Source: SCUN01 sp964343975 (GTDB lineage Bacteria > Acidobacteriota > Vicinamibacteria > Vicinamibacterales > SCN-69-37). Taken from it: a DNA stretch of 5,851 nucleotides. The stretch lies in contig CAYFLU010000197.1 of NCBI GenBank assembly GCA_964343975.1, positions 1 to 5,851 of the forward strand. Reading direction: 5' to 3'. Positions 1 through 5,851 of this stretch are shown piece by piece (within the stretch, counting starts at the first letter, position 1; every line of letters starts with the position of its first letter). The position numbers and the translations under genes were made by a program. Below the pieces are notes generated by a model. That model was not told the DNA's origin. It ran no database searches and was given only the letters and a program-made list of their open reading frames with translations.

Positions 1-1416
1 GAACTGCAGCGCATCGTCACGGGCGTGATCCGCGCGAACCGTGAGTCGCTCGATCAACACGGTGCGCACAACATCGCCGTGGCCGTGCTCGACAACCACA
101 CCGGCGACTGGCTGGCGTGGGAAGGCTCGGGCAACTACGAGGACCAGAAGCACGGCGGCGCGATCGACGGCGTGGTGGCCCCGCACCAGCCGGGCTCGGC
201 GCTGAAGCCCTTCACCTACGCGGCGGCGTTCGAGCGCGGCATGCATCCGGGCAAAGTGCTCGCCGATGTGCCGTCACACTTCCCCACGGCGCAGGCCGGC
301 ATCCTGTACGAGCCGCGCAACTACGACGGGCAGTACCGCGGGCCGCTGCTCGCGCGCTTCGCACTCGCCGGGTCCGAGAACGTGCCCGCCGTCGCGCTGG
401 CGTCGGAGATCGGCGTGCCGACCGTGGCCCGCATGCTGCGCCAGGCCGGATTCTCCACTCTCGATAACAACGCCGCCTACTACGGCCTTGGTCTCACGCT
501 CGGTAATGCCGAGGTCCGGCTCGACGAAATGGTCGAGGCCTACGCGATGTTCGCGCGCGGTGGCGTCGCCGTCCGGTCCAACACGCGCGTGGTCTCGGAG
601 CGCACGGCATTCTTCGTGGCCGACATCCTCTCGGACAACGACGCGCGCGCCTACGTGTTCGGCCGCGGCGGCAGTCTCGAGTTCCCGTTCAGCGTGGCCG
701 CGAAGACCGGCACGTCGCAGGCGTATCGCGACAACTGGGCCGTGGGCTTCACGCGCGATGTGACGGTGGGCGTCTGGGTCGGCAACTTCGACCGCACGCC
801 GATGCGCGGGTCTTCGGGCGTGACCGGCGCGGGCCCGATCTTTCATGAGGTGATGGCCGCGGCCGTGGAGCGCTACGGCAAGATCCACGACGACCTCACG
901 CCCGTGATCGCGCCCACGAGCGACGTCCGTCGCGCCACCTTGTGCGCGACCTCGGGCCTGCTCGCCGGCGACGCCTGCCCGACGCGCACCAACGAGTGGG
1001 TGCCGGCCGACGCGAAGATCGGACACTGCACGTGGCACCACGCGAGCGACGAAGGCGTGATCACCGTGTGGCCCGACGAATATCGCGCGTGGGCCGCACA
1101 GCAGATGCCGAAGAGCGCGTCGACGGCGCGCACGTCACTGGCGTCGTCCACCGCGACACCACTGCGCTTTCAGATCCTCAACCCGCTGGCCGGCGCCACC
1201 TATCTCTACGACGCGACGCTCCGGCCGGAATTTCAGACGCTGCCACTCCGCACACGCGGCGCCGACGGGGACGTTTCGTGGGAGATCGACGGACGACATA
1301 TTGGTGTGGCCCGGGCCGATCACAGTCTCGATTGGCCTCTCGTCCGCGGCGAGCACCGGATCGTCGCCACAACGTCCACCGGCGCGCGAGCCGAAACCCG
1401 CATCACGGTTCGTTAG
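1..1416 (+). CDS. pbpC: Penicillin-binding protein 1C, C-terminal part (5' end outside window)
   Basis: The frame is open from base 1, so the N-terminal signal/membrane anchor and glycosyltransferase domain lie outside; 471 residues are visible. A GTG at base 25 is an internal valine, not a start. Three transpeptidase motifs are in order (visible numbering): SxxK as SALK at 66-69 (nucleophile Ser66, bases 196-198), SxN as SEN at 125-127, and KTGTS at 235-239. After these comes a region with Cys315, Cys326 and Cys343 in a CPTR...CTWH context typical of PBP1C. A BiPBP_C-type beta domain then fills about 388-471, starting LRFQILNPLAG. Class A enzymes of this kind polymerise and crosslink peptidoglycan in the periplasm; the BiPBP_C tail separates PBP1C from PBP1A/1B. 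All catalytic motifs are intact. The E. coli family member has about 770 residues, so roughly 60% is seen here. The stop codon abuts the next gene's ATG, indicating an operon. Confidence 0.94.
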   Translation, partial: ELQRIVTGVIRANRESLDQHGAHNIAVAVLDNHTGDWLAWEGSGNYEDQKHGGAIDGVVAPHQPGSALKPFTYAAAFERGMHPGKVLADVPSHFPTAQAGILYEPRNYDGQYRGPLLARFALAGSENVPAVALASEIGVPTVARMLRQAGFSTLDNNAAYYGLGLTLGNAEVRLDEMVEAYAMFARGGVAVRSNTRVVSERTAFFVADILSDNDARAYVFGRGGSLEFPFSVAAKTGTSQAYRDNWAVGFTRDVTVGVWVGNFDRTPMRGSSGVTGAGPIFHEVMAAAVERYGKIHDDLTPVIAPTSDVRRATLCATSGLLAGDACPTRTNEWVPADAKIGHCTWHHASDEGVITVWPDEYRAWAAQQMPKSASTARTSLASSTATPLRFQILNPLAGATYLYDATLRPEFQTLPLRTRGADGDVSWEIDGRHIGVARADHSLDWPLVRGEHRIVATTSTGARAETRITVR

Positions 1417-2109
1417 ATGGGCGTTCCGCTCGAGCGCGCCCTCTCGAAGCTCGGCCTCGCGTCACGGAGCCAGGCCCGCGCCCTGATCCATGCCGGGCGC
1501 GTGCGGGTGAACGGTCGCGTGATCACCGACGCGCACATGGCCGTCATTCCCGAGCGCGTGCGCATCGCCATCGATGACGACGTGCAGAGCTCGGGCGCAA
1601 CCGCACGTCAGCGCGCGCGGTTCGTCATCGCGCTGCACAAGCCCCGCGGTGTCGTGTCGACCACGCGCGATCCTGAAGGCCGGCGCACCGTGTTCGATGT
1701 GTTGCGCGAGGCCGGCATGCACGAGCGGCTTCTCGCGGTCGGACGTCTCGACTTCGCGTCCACCGGCCTGCTGCTCTTCACAAATGACCCGCATCTCGCC
1801 GATGCGTTGACCGATCCCTCGCGCGCGGTGCCGCGCGTGTACGTCGTCACCGTCCGCGGCCGCGTCAATCCGGAGGTGGCGGCCACGCTGCCCGCAGCCG
1901 CCGTGGACGTGCGGAAGGCCTCAGCGCGTGAGACACACCTGATGGTGACACTCCATCAGGGCAAGAACCGGGAGATCCGCAAGATGTTCGACGCGATCGG
2001 GCATGAGGTGACGCGCCTGCATCGCGTGTCGTACGGCCCGGTGTCGCTGGGACCGCTCGGCCCGGGCGAATGGCAGGACGTCACGGCGTCATTCGTGGAC
2101 GAGTCCTGA
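1417..2109 (+). CDS. RsuA/RluB-family rRNA pseudouridine synthase
   Basis: The 230-residue product has the standard two-part build. An N-terminal S4 RNA-binding domain (about 4-60) contains LASRSQARALIHAGRVRVNG. The catalytic domain (about 68-225) begins ALHKPRGVVSTTRDPEGR. The catalytic Asp is Asp112 (bases 1750-1752) in GRLDFASTGLLL; the usual GRLDxxTxGLLL has Thr where this has Ser115, a conservative change. The C-terminal QGKNREIRKMFDAIGHEV block and the GPLGPGEW ending are characteristic of the RsuA/RluB/RluE/RluF branch. These enzymes isomerise one uridine of 16S or 23S rRNA to pseudouridine in the cytoplasm. The DPEGR segment resembles RluB (23S helix 89 region), but the target cannot be assigned safely. 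ATG 1417 directly follows the pbpC TAG (1414-1416) and no Shine-Dalgarno is evident before it, so translation probably depends on termination-reinitiation from pbpC. Confidence 0.95.
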   Translation: MGVPLERALSKLGLASRSQARALIHAGRVRVNGRVITDAHMAVIPERVRIAIDDDVQSSGATARQRARFVIALHKPRGVVSTTRDPEGRRTVFDVLREAGMHERLLAVGRLDFASTGLLLFTNDPHLADALTDPSRAVPRVYVVTVRGRVNPEVAATLPAAAVDVRKASARETHLMVTLHQGKNREIRKMFDAIGHEVTRLHRVSYGPVSLGPLGPGEWQDVTASFVDES

Positions 2110-2128
2110 CCACCACGACGAATCGAAC

Positions 2129-2142
2129 GGCGCGTCAGCGCC
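2129..2142. other. Short GC hairpin at the convergent gene junction
   Basis: A perfect 5-bp inverted repeat GGCGC-GTCA-GCGCC lies between the two converging operons; its loop includes most of the VOC gene's stop codon. No T-run follows on either strand, so it does not look like a canonical intrinsic terminator. It might slow polymerase or help mark 3' ends, but in G+C-rich DNA a stem this short can arise by chance. The whole spacer between the two stop codons (2110-2134) is 25 bases and contains nothing else I recognise. Confidence 0.25.
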
Positions 2143-3238
2143 CGCCCGAGCGCGGACGCACGGCGTTCGACAGATTCAAGCGCGTGTCGCGCGTGATGTA
2201 GCTGATCTGCAGGTTGTAGCCGTTCGGCGTATCGGTGTGGTAGCTCTTGAACGCCGCCGTGTGAATGTCGTCGGGCACCCACGTGCCATCCGGCGCCTGA
2301 TGGCGGCTCGATGTGTCGATCGTGGCCTTCAGCTTGCGCGTTTCGAGCTGCGCCTTCACGCCGTCGGTGTCCCACGGCGCAATCCCGAATGAGATGTGAT
2401 CGATCCGCCCCGCCCGCGCACTTGCGGGTGAATACGCGGGATCAAGTGGATTCCCGCCGCGGATGATGACGTCACCGAGATCGCCGATCAGCAACTCGTG
2501 CTGGCTGCCCTCGTCGTAGGTCGGTTTCCAGCCGAGCAGGTTCATGTAGAAGGACGCGCTCTTCTTGTAGTCGGCGACCGAGTACGACAGATGATCGAGC
2601 CACACCGTGCGCCAGCCGGTGGATTCAAACGGTGCGGGCGCAGCCGTGACACTGCCGGCCGGTGTGCGTCGTTGCTTCGAAAGTCCATTCCCGTTGCACA
2701 CCTGCAGATCGAGGCCGTCCGGATCCTTGACGTGAAAGCTCTCGAATCCGTCAGGGCCGTTGTCGGCGACAGGCGCCAGCCCGCGCTCGCGCAGGGCGCG
2801 CTCCACCGCCTTCGCGTCCCACGGCTCGATCACGTAGCCCATCGATTCGACGATGGCTCTGGGTGCGGGTCCGCGGCCGCCGGCGGGCGCCGGCACCGTC
2901 CCGCGCTTGAAGACGACCGAACCGGCCGCTCCGGCATCGAGCACATTCTCGGCGCTGCTGTGGCGCCGCAACGTCCAGCCCATCAGCGCCTGATAGAACG
3001 CCGCTTCGGCATCGGGGTCGGCGACGCGAAACGTCACCTGCTCGAGCGCAACCGTCCGCCAGCCAGTGGGCGCAAACACGGCGGTAATTGGCGCCGTACT
3101 GCACTGCGGCGCGCCGAGCGTGAGCATGCAGCGCCCCTGCGCCGACGGCGATGCCGCGGTGAGGCCGAGGGCCGCGAGCAACGCGAGGACAGCGAGACTG
3201 CAACGGAACTGAGTGGACGTGCTGGACACACTGGGCAT
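2135..3238 (-). CDS. Exported protein with two VOC (glyoxalase-fold) domains
   Basis: From ATG 3236-3238 the product has 367 residues. Residues 1-33 form a Sec-type signal peptide: Arg12, a hydrophobic core SLAVLALLAALGLTAA, and a likely cut around residues 28-34. There is no lipobox, so the mature protein should be periplasmic or secreted. Two vicinal-oxygen-chelate domains follow, VOC1 at about 58-182 and VOC2 at about 207-347. They are clearly duplicated: both start TGWRTV and both have a (D/E)PDG- or TPNG-type final strand. At the three usual metal-ligand positions VOC2 has His216, His281 and Gln344, and VOC1 has Gln67, Ser132 and Gln179. The superfamily includes glyoxalase I, extradiol dioxygenases and antibiotic-binding proteins; no substrate can be inferred. 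A start at 3337 would add 33 residues with no family match, overlap the upstream protease gene by 47 bases and bury the signal peptide, so I reject it. No Shine-Dalgarno precedes the chosen ATG. Confidence 0.9.
   Translation of the reverse strand: MPSVSSTSTQFRCSLAVLALLAALGLTAASPSAQGRCMLTLGAPQCSTAPITAVFAPTGWRTVALEQVTFRVADPDAEAAFYQALMGWTLRRHSSAENVLDAGAAGSVVFKRGTVPAPAGGRGPAPRAIVESMGYVIEPWDAKAVERALRERGLAPVADNGPDGFESFHVKDPDGLDLQVCNGNGLSKQRRTPAGSVTAAPAPFESTGWRTVWLDHLSYSVADYKKSASFYMNLLGWKPTYDEGSQHELLIGDLGDVIIRGGNPLDPAYSPASARAGRIDHISFGIAPWDTDGVKAQLETRKLKATIDTSSRHQAPDGTWVPDDIHTAAFKSYHTDTPNGYNLQISYITRDTRLNLSNAVRPRSGGR
2604..2622 (-). repeat. Copy B of the internal VOC domain repeat
   Basis: This 19-base stretch matches 3051-3069 at 17 of 19 positions. 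It encodes TGWRTV at the start of VOC2 and is the clearest DNA-level trace of the internal duplication that made the two-domain protein. Confidence 0.7.
3051..3069 (-). repeat. Copy A of the internal VOC domain repeat
   Basis: Direct-repeat partner of 2604-2622 (17 of 19 identical), encoding TGWRTV at the start of VOC1. The rest of the two domains has diverged too far to align easily at DNA level, so the duplication is old and this stretch is probably held by protein-level constraint. Confidence 0.7.
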
Positions 3239-3244
3239 GGGCGA

Positions 3245-3273
3245 AGCATAGGAGCGTGCCCAGTCGAAGTAAA
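3245..3273 (-). promoter_or_regulatory. Candidate sigma-70-type promoter for the VOC gene
   Basis: Read on the minus strand, TTTACT (3273-3268, 4 of 6 to TTGACA) and TATGCT (3250-3245, 4 of 6 to TATAAT) are separated by exactly 17 bases. They lie in the 52-base gap between the protease stop and the VOC start. Only six bases separate the -10 box from ATG 3238, so transcription would begin at or beside the start codon, giving a leaderless mRNA. This fits the absence of a Shine-Dalgarno. Both boxes are imperfect, so this remains a prediction. Confidence 0.4.
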
Positions 3274-3287
3274 GCCGGTGCCGGCCC
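3272..3287 (-). terminator. Weak hairpin with a T-rich tail after the protease gene
   Basis: On the minus strand GCCG-GCAC-CGGC can pair, extended by two G-T wobbles, and is followed by TTTACTT. It begins four bases beyond the protease stop codon and overlaps the candidate -35 box of the VOC gene. The core stem is only 4 bp and the T-tract is interrupted, so at best it is a partial terminator that would let some read-through into the VOC gene. Confidence 0.2.
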
Positions 3288-3290
3288 GAA

Positions 3291-4010
3291 TCAGAGAATC
3301 GTGCGCCCGTGCTTCCGGATCCAGCGCTCTGCCTCACGCCAGTCGGGGCACACCGACGCGACCTCGCGCCAGAACCGTCGCGAGTGATTCGGCTGTCGCC
3401 GGTGCATCAGCTCGTGCAGCAGCACGTAGTCGCAGACCCACGACGGCATCTGCAGGAGCCGCCAGTTGAGCGTGATGGTGCCCGTGCTCGAGCATGCGCC
3501 CCAGCGCGCGCGCTGATTCCGCACCGACACTCTGCGCACGTCCACGCGATGCTCGCGCGCGAGCGCGAGCAGGCGCGGTGGCAGCTCCACCGTCGCCACC
3601 GCCCGCAGATGCGCCTCCACCTCCGCGCGCACATCTTGCGGCGACGTCTCGACCACATCGAACAGCGATGGCTGTGCGGTACTCGAAGGCACAGGCGTGG
3701 CAGCGACAGGCGCCGTGCGGCGCACGCGGATCCGCTGATCGCCGCACACGATGGCGCGGCCGTCCTCACTCCATTGCAGCCGCACACGCTCGCCTCGCCA
3801 CCAGAGCTCGGTGCCCGCGGTCCAGGGCTGACCGCGCTCGGCCATACGCGCGCGTTCGCGATTGATCCAATCGGTTTGGCCGGCCACAAAACGGAGGCCG
3901 CCCTCGATGGAGCCGCGCCGCGGGACCGTCAGACGCAAACCGCCATCCGCGCTCAGGCGAAGCACGTAGCGCCGCGCGTGCGGATGGCGGACAACAACGA
4001 TTTCAGGCAC
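3291..4010 (-). CDS. YgjP-type (DUF45/SprT-like) zinc metallopeptidase
   Basis: The 239-residue product has an N-terminal beta-rich region (about 1-98) and a Pro/Ala/Ser linker (about 99-125). A helical C-terminal catalytic domain follows, with the signature RNQRARWGACSS at 164-175. The zinc site is HELMH at 199-203 (His199, Glu200 general base, His203) with His209 in NHSRRFW as the likely third ligand. This is the DUF45/YgjP pattern (HExxH-x5-H), related to SprT and WSS1/SPRTN proteases; the bacterial substrate is not established. There is no signal peptide, so it is cytosolic. The start is GTG 4008-4010, two bases after the phosphoesterase stop, with an AAGAAG ribosome-binding site at 4016-4021; the protein begins MPEIVVVRHPHARRYVLRLS, a normal start for the family. 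The linker holds QPSLF (113-117), resembling a sliding-clamp-binding motif. Length is at the upper end of the family because of this linker. Confidence 0.93.
   Translation of the reverse strand: MPEIVVVRHPHARRYVLRLSADGGLRLTVPRRGSIEGGLRFVAGQTDWINRERARMAERGQPWTAGTELWWRGERVRLQWSEDGRAIVCGDQRIRVRRTAPVAATPVPSSTAQPSLFDVVETSPQDVRAEVEAHLRAVATVELPPRLLALAREHRVDVRRVSVRNQRARWGACSSTGTITLNWRLLQMPSWVCDYVLLHELMHRRQPNHSRRFWREVASVCPDWREAERWIRKHGRTIL
3550..3571. repeat. Perfect 9-bp-stem inverted repeat inside the protease gene
   Basis: Plus strand: T-GCTCGCGC, loop GCGA, GCGCGAGC-A. The stem is perfect over nine pairs, and the plus-strand loop fits the GNRA tetraloop pattern. On the mRNA (minus) strand the loop is UCGC. 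It encodes part of LLALAREHR just before the RNQRARWG motif. The repeat is a fact of the sequence; a role as an RNA structure is unproven, since alternating Leu-Ala-Arg codons in G+C-rich DNA favour such palindromes. Confidence 0.5.
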
Positions 4011-4012
4011 TG

Positions 4013-5851
4013 CTACTTCTTGGTTTGCGACGGTCCCTTCACCGTGGGCGCGGGCGCCGCCGGCTTCTTGAACAGTCGGTCAAACAGATCGTCGTCGTCA
4101 TCATCGTCGATGACCGTGTTGGCGGGCTTGTTGCCCACCGGGCGGAAGAAGGCCGCATGCACCGGCGGCGGCATCTGGGACTTCGGCCCATGCACCGACA
4201 TCCAGAGAATCTGATTCAGCTCGATTTCCGGTGTGCGGTCGGCTTCCTCGAAGTTCATCGCCGCGGAGGCGACCTGGCCGGGCGCACCGGCACGGTTCAT
4301 CTCGGTGAAGCTCACCTTGCCGGGACGCACCGTGAAGGGGGTGAGCGTCGGCGTCGGGCCGAAGGCGTTGTACATCGGCGTGGCCGACGCGTCGTACTGG
4401 CTCATCGGCGGCAGGCCGAGAATCAGTTCCATGGTCCGCAGCACCGACGACGTCGTGTAGAGCGTGCTGTCTACGGTGCCGCGCTTCACGAACGGACTCG
4501 CGACGAACACCGGCGACCGGTGCGCGTCCACGTGGTCCGGGCCGTTCTGCGCGTCGTCTTCGAGAATGAAGATCGCCGCATCCTTCCACGTATTGCTGTG
4601 GCTGATCGCGTCCACGATGCGTCCGAGCGCGTTGTCGTTCTCAGCGATCATCGCGGTCGGCGTCGGCGACCCCGCGCGCGTGCCGTTCGTGTGGTCGTTG
4701 CCGAGCCGGAGGATCGAGAGTGACGGCACGGAGCCGTCGACGTCCATCTTCTTGAACTCCTCCAGCCAGATGTCCACGCGCTTGTTGTCGGGAATCTTCA
4801 TATCGAAGGGCGGGTACTGCGGGTGCACCTTGCCTTCGAGGCCGGGCACGCTCGCCCGCACGTTGCCGACGCCCGAGTCGCGATCCTGATCGGGCGTGAA
4901 GCCGCGCGTGACGAATTCACCGTAGCTGCGCACGACTTTCCCGGCGCGCGTCACCGCGTCCCAGATGTAGCCGTTCATCGGCGCCGCCACGTTGCCGTAG
5001 GCGTTGCGCATCTTGCCGCCGCCTTCGCTCAGGTAGGCCGCACCGCGACCGGCGTAGTTCACCGGCCAGAACTTCTCGACGATGTCGGTGGCGTAGGCGC
5101 CCGTGGAATACGCGTGGCCGTCGTAGCTCACTTCAGCGTCGACATAGAAGTTGTCGAAGAGCGCAAACTCGTTCGCGAGCGCATGCGCGTTCGGCGTCAC
5201 GTTCTCACCAAAGAGCGTGAGCGTCGGATCGCCGTTGCCCTTCGGCATATCGCCGAGGATCTGATCGTACGTGCGGTTCTCGCGAATGATGTAGAAGACG
5301 TGCTTGATCGGCGACGCATCGCCGACCTTGCGCGGAATCGCGTTGGCGACGGGCGCATTCGCCGGCGCGAGACGCGTGGCGTCGGAGTACGGCGTCACGT
5401 TGTAGACGATCTTCGTGTAGTCGGCGAGCATCGCCGCGCTCGGCGTCGCCAGCTCGGTGAGCGCGCCGGTGAGCATGCCGCCGGTGTACTGACCGAGATC
5501 CGTACGCGCATCGCCGGGCTGTGTGCCGCGCGGGTTCGGGCCGGAGACCAGGCCCTTCCCTGACAGGATGTAGATCTTCTGGCCGTCCTTGCTGAAGGCG
5601 GCGCCCGTCGGATACCAGCCCGTCGGAATGAAGCCCGACACGCGCGCCATGGCCGGTGCCGTCACATCAACCACGGCCACTGTGTTGTTGTCGGCGTTGG
5701 CCACGAGCAACGTCTTGCCGTCCGGCGAGAGCGAGACCGAATTCGGCGTCGAGCCCATCGGCGCTTCCGGGAACAGCGCGGTGGCCACCTGCGCCACGCC
5801 CTTGCCGGCCTTCGTGTCGATCACCCACACCGCATTGGTGTTGGCGCACGC
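4013..5851 (-). CDS. YncE-like beta-propeller/phosphoesterase fusion, N-terminus outside window
   Basis: The frame is open to the right edge; 612 residues are visible and the real start lies beyond 5851 (GTG 5830 is an internal valine). Residues 1 to about 100 carry YVTN/YncE-type propeller blades, for example PNSVSLSPDGKTLLVANADN followed by NTVAVVDV. A linker leads to a PF04185-type phosphoesterase domain from about 182. It begins VFYIIRENRTYDQ, with Glu191 and Asn192 at the positions that bind metal in AcpA-like phosphatases. Next comes DAEVSYDGHAYSTG (about 238-251, likely holding the nucleophile), then EDDAQ with Asp432/Asp433, and DHVDAHRSP (439-447). The layout matches proteins annotated as bifunctional YncE/alkaline phosphatase family, which are normally exported; an export signal would be off-window. 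The substrate is unknown. The C-terminus is a low-complexity tail with seven Asp (582-588) then a Pro/Ala/Lys stretch. The protease gene follows after two bases, so they form an operon. Confidence 0.93.
   Translation of the reverse strand, partial: ACANTNAVWVIDTKAGKGVAQVATALFPEAPMGSTPNSVSLSPDGKTLLVANADNNTVAVVDVTAPAMARVSGFIPTGWYPTGAAFSKDGQKIYILSGKGLVSGPNPRGTQPGDARTDLGQYTGGMLTGALTELATPSAAMLADYTKIVYNVTPYSDATRLAPANAPVANAIPRKVGDASPIKHVFYIIRENRTYDQILGDMPKGNGDPTLTLFGENVTPNAHALANEFALFDNFYVDAEVSYDGHAYSTGAYATDIVEKFWPVNYAGRGAAYLSEGGGKMRNAYGNVAAPMNGYIWDAVTRAGKVVRSYGEFVTRGFTPDQDRDSGVGNVRASVPGLEGKVHPQYPPFDMKIPDNKRVDIWLEEFKKMDVDGSVPSLSILRLGNDHTNGTRAGSPTPTAMIAENDNALGRIVDAISHSNTWKDAAIFILEDDAQNGPDHVDAHRSPVFVASPFVKRGTVDSTLYTTSSVLRTMELILGLPPMSQYDASATPMYNAFGPTPTLTPFTVRPGKVSFTEMNRAGAPGQVASAAMNFEEADRTPEIELNQILWMSVHGPKSQMPPPVHAAFFRPVGNKPANTVIDDDDDDDLFDRLFKKPAAPAPTVKGPSQTKK
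4016..4021 (-). promoter_or_regulatory. Ribosome-binding site of the YgjP-like protease
   Basis: Minus-strand AAGAAG lies within the last two Lys codons of the phosphoesterase gene, five bases before GTG 4010. Its spacing and purine content support the GTG start and indicate translational coupling to the upstream gene. Confidence 0.55.
4088..4108 (-). repeat. Trinucleotide tract coding for seven aspartates
   Basis: Seven consecutive GAC/GAT codons (residues 582-588 of the visible phosphoesterase fusion) make a short imperfect trinucleotide repeat. Codon choice alternates between GAC and GAT, which would limit slippage. The acidic run lies outside the recognisable catalytic domain and is followed by LFDRLFKK and a Pro/Ala/Lys tail. 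Confidence 0.8.

Noticed and set aside
274..1041. 255-codon open frame on the minus strand under pbpC
   Set aside because: Arg/His/Ala/Val-rich composition with no recognisable motif, lying entirely opposite a well-supported gene. It is a shadow produced by high third-position G+C.
942..1577. 211-codon plus-strand frame spanning the pbpC/pseudouridine synthase junction
   Set aside because: Arg-rich and motif-free, overlapping two strongly supported genes in another frame.
2873..2894. GC-rich palindromes including GCGGCCGC and GCCGGC-GGGC-GCCGGC
   Set aside because: They lie in a Pro/Ala/Gly-coding loop of VOC1, where repeated GCC, GGC and CCG codons generate such palindromes by chance.
3239..3337. 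Longer VOC protein starting at 3337
   Set aside because: The extra 33 residues overlap the protease gene, show no family resemblance and would put a signal peptide in the middle of the N-terminus. ATG 3238 starts directly before a good signal peptide.
2498..3469. 323-codon open frame on the plus strand opposite the VOC gene
   Set aside because: Arg/Ala/Gly-rich, no domain, and crosses the end of one real gene and the whole promoter gap. Treated as a composition artefact.
3309..4214. 301-codon open frame on the plus strand opposite the protease and phosphoesterase genes
   Set aside because: Low-complexity Arg/His/Ala content and no motif, while the opposite strand carries an intact HExxH protease.
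4823..5563. 246-codon open frame on the plus strand opposite the phosphoesterase
   Set aside because: Val/Arg/His-rich pattern is the expected mirror of the G+C-rich gene on the other strand; no family resemblance.
1..5851. CRISPR array, tRNA/rRNA, insertion sequence, phage, toxin-antitoxin or defence system
   Set aside because: No spaced repeats, no RNA gene signatures, no transposase or integrase motifs, and all coding space is taken by five housekeeping or metabolic-type genes.

Overview
This 5,851-base, strongly G+C-rich window reads as ordinary bacterial chromosome. It is densely packed with five protein-coding genes, two of them cut by the window edges. I see no rRNA, tRNA, CRISPR array, transposase, phage gene or other sign of a mobile element. 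G or C dominates third codon positions throughout, and this produces many long false reading frames on the opposite strands. The lineage cannot be fixed from this stretch. A high-G+C Gram-negative soil or freshwater bacterium, for example Gemmatimonadota or Acidobacteriota, is a low-confidence guess based on three things: the PBP1C carries a BiPBP_C tail, there is an exported double-VOC protein, and there is a YncE/phosphoesterase fusion.

Left part (1-2109, plus strand): the 3' portion of a penicillin-binding protein 1C gene (pbpC) comes first. It holds the transpeptidase domain, the Cys-containing region and the C-terminal BiPBP_C domain. An RsuA/RluB-type rRNA pseudouridine synthase gene follows, whose ATG touches the pbpC stop codon, so the two are very probably co-transcribed and translationally coupled.

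Right part (2135-5851, minus strand, transcribed right to left): first a large YncE-like beta-propeller/phosphoesterase fusion whose N-terminus lies beyond the right edge. Two bases after its stop comes a YgjP-type (DUF45) HExxH metallopeptidase. After a 52-base gap comes a predicted exported protein made of two VOC (glyoxalase-fold) domains. The first two genes form a tight operon. The VOC gene may have its own promoter in the gap, placed so that its mRNA would start at or next to the ATG.

The two operons converge at 2110-2134. There is no intergenic stretch over 300 bases; the longest is 52 bases. The genes do not form an obvious single pathway. The themes are cell-wall synthesis plus rRNA modification on the left, and an exported phosphatase-like enzyme, a putative protease and an exported VOC protein on the right. 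I found no convincing new multi-gene system. The points most worth checking are a possible DNA-clamp-binding motif (QPSLF) in the linker of the YgjP-like protease, the possible leaderless promoter, and the unequal metal sites of the duplicated VOC protein.
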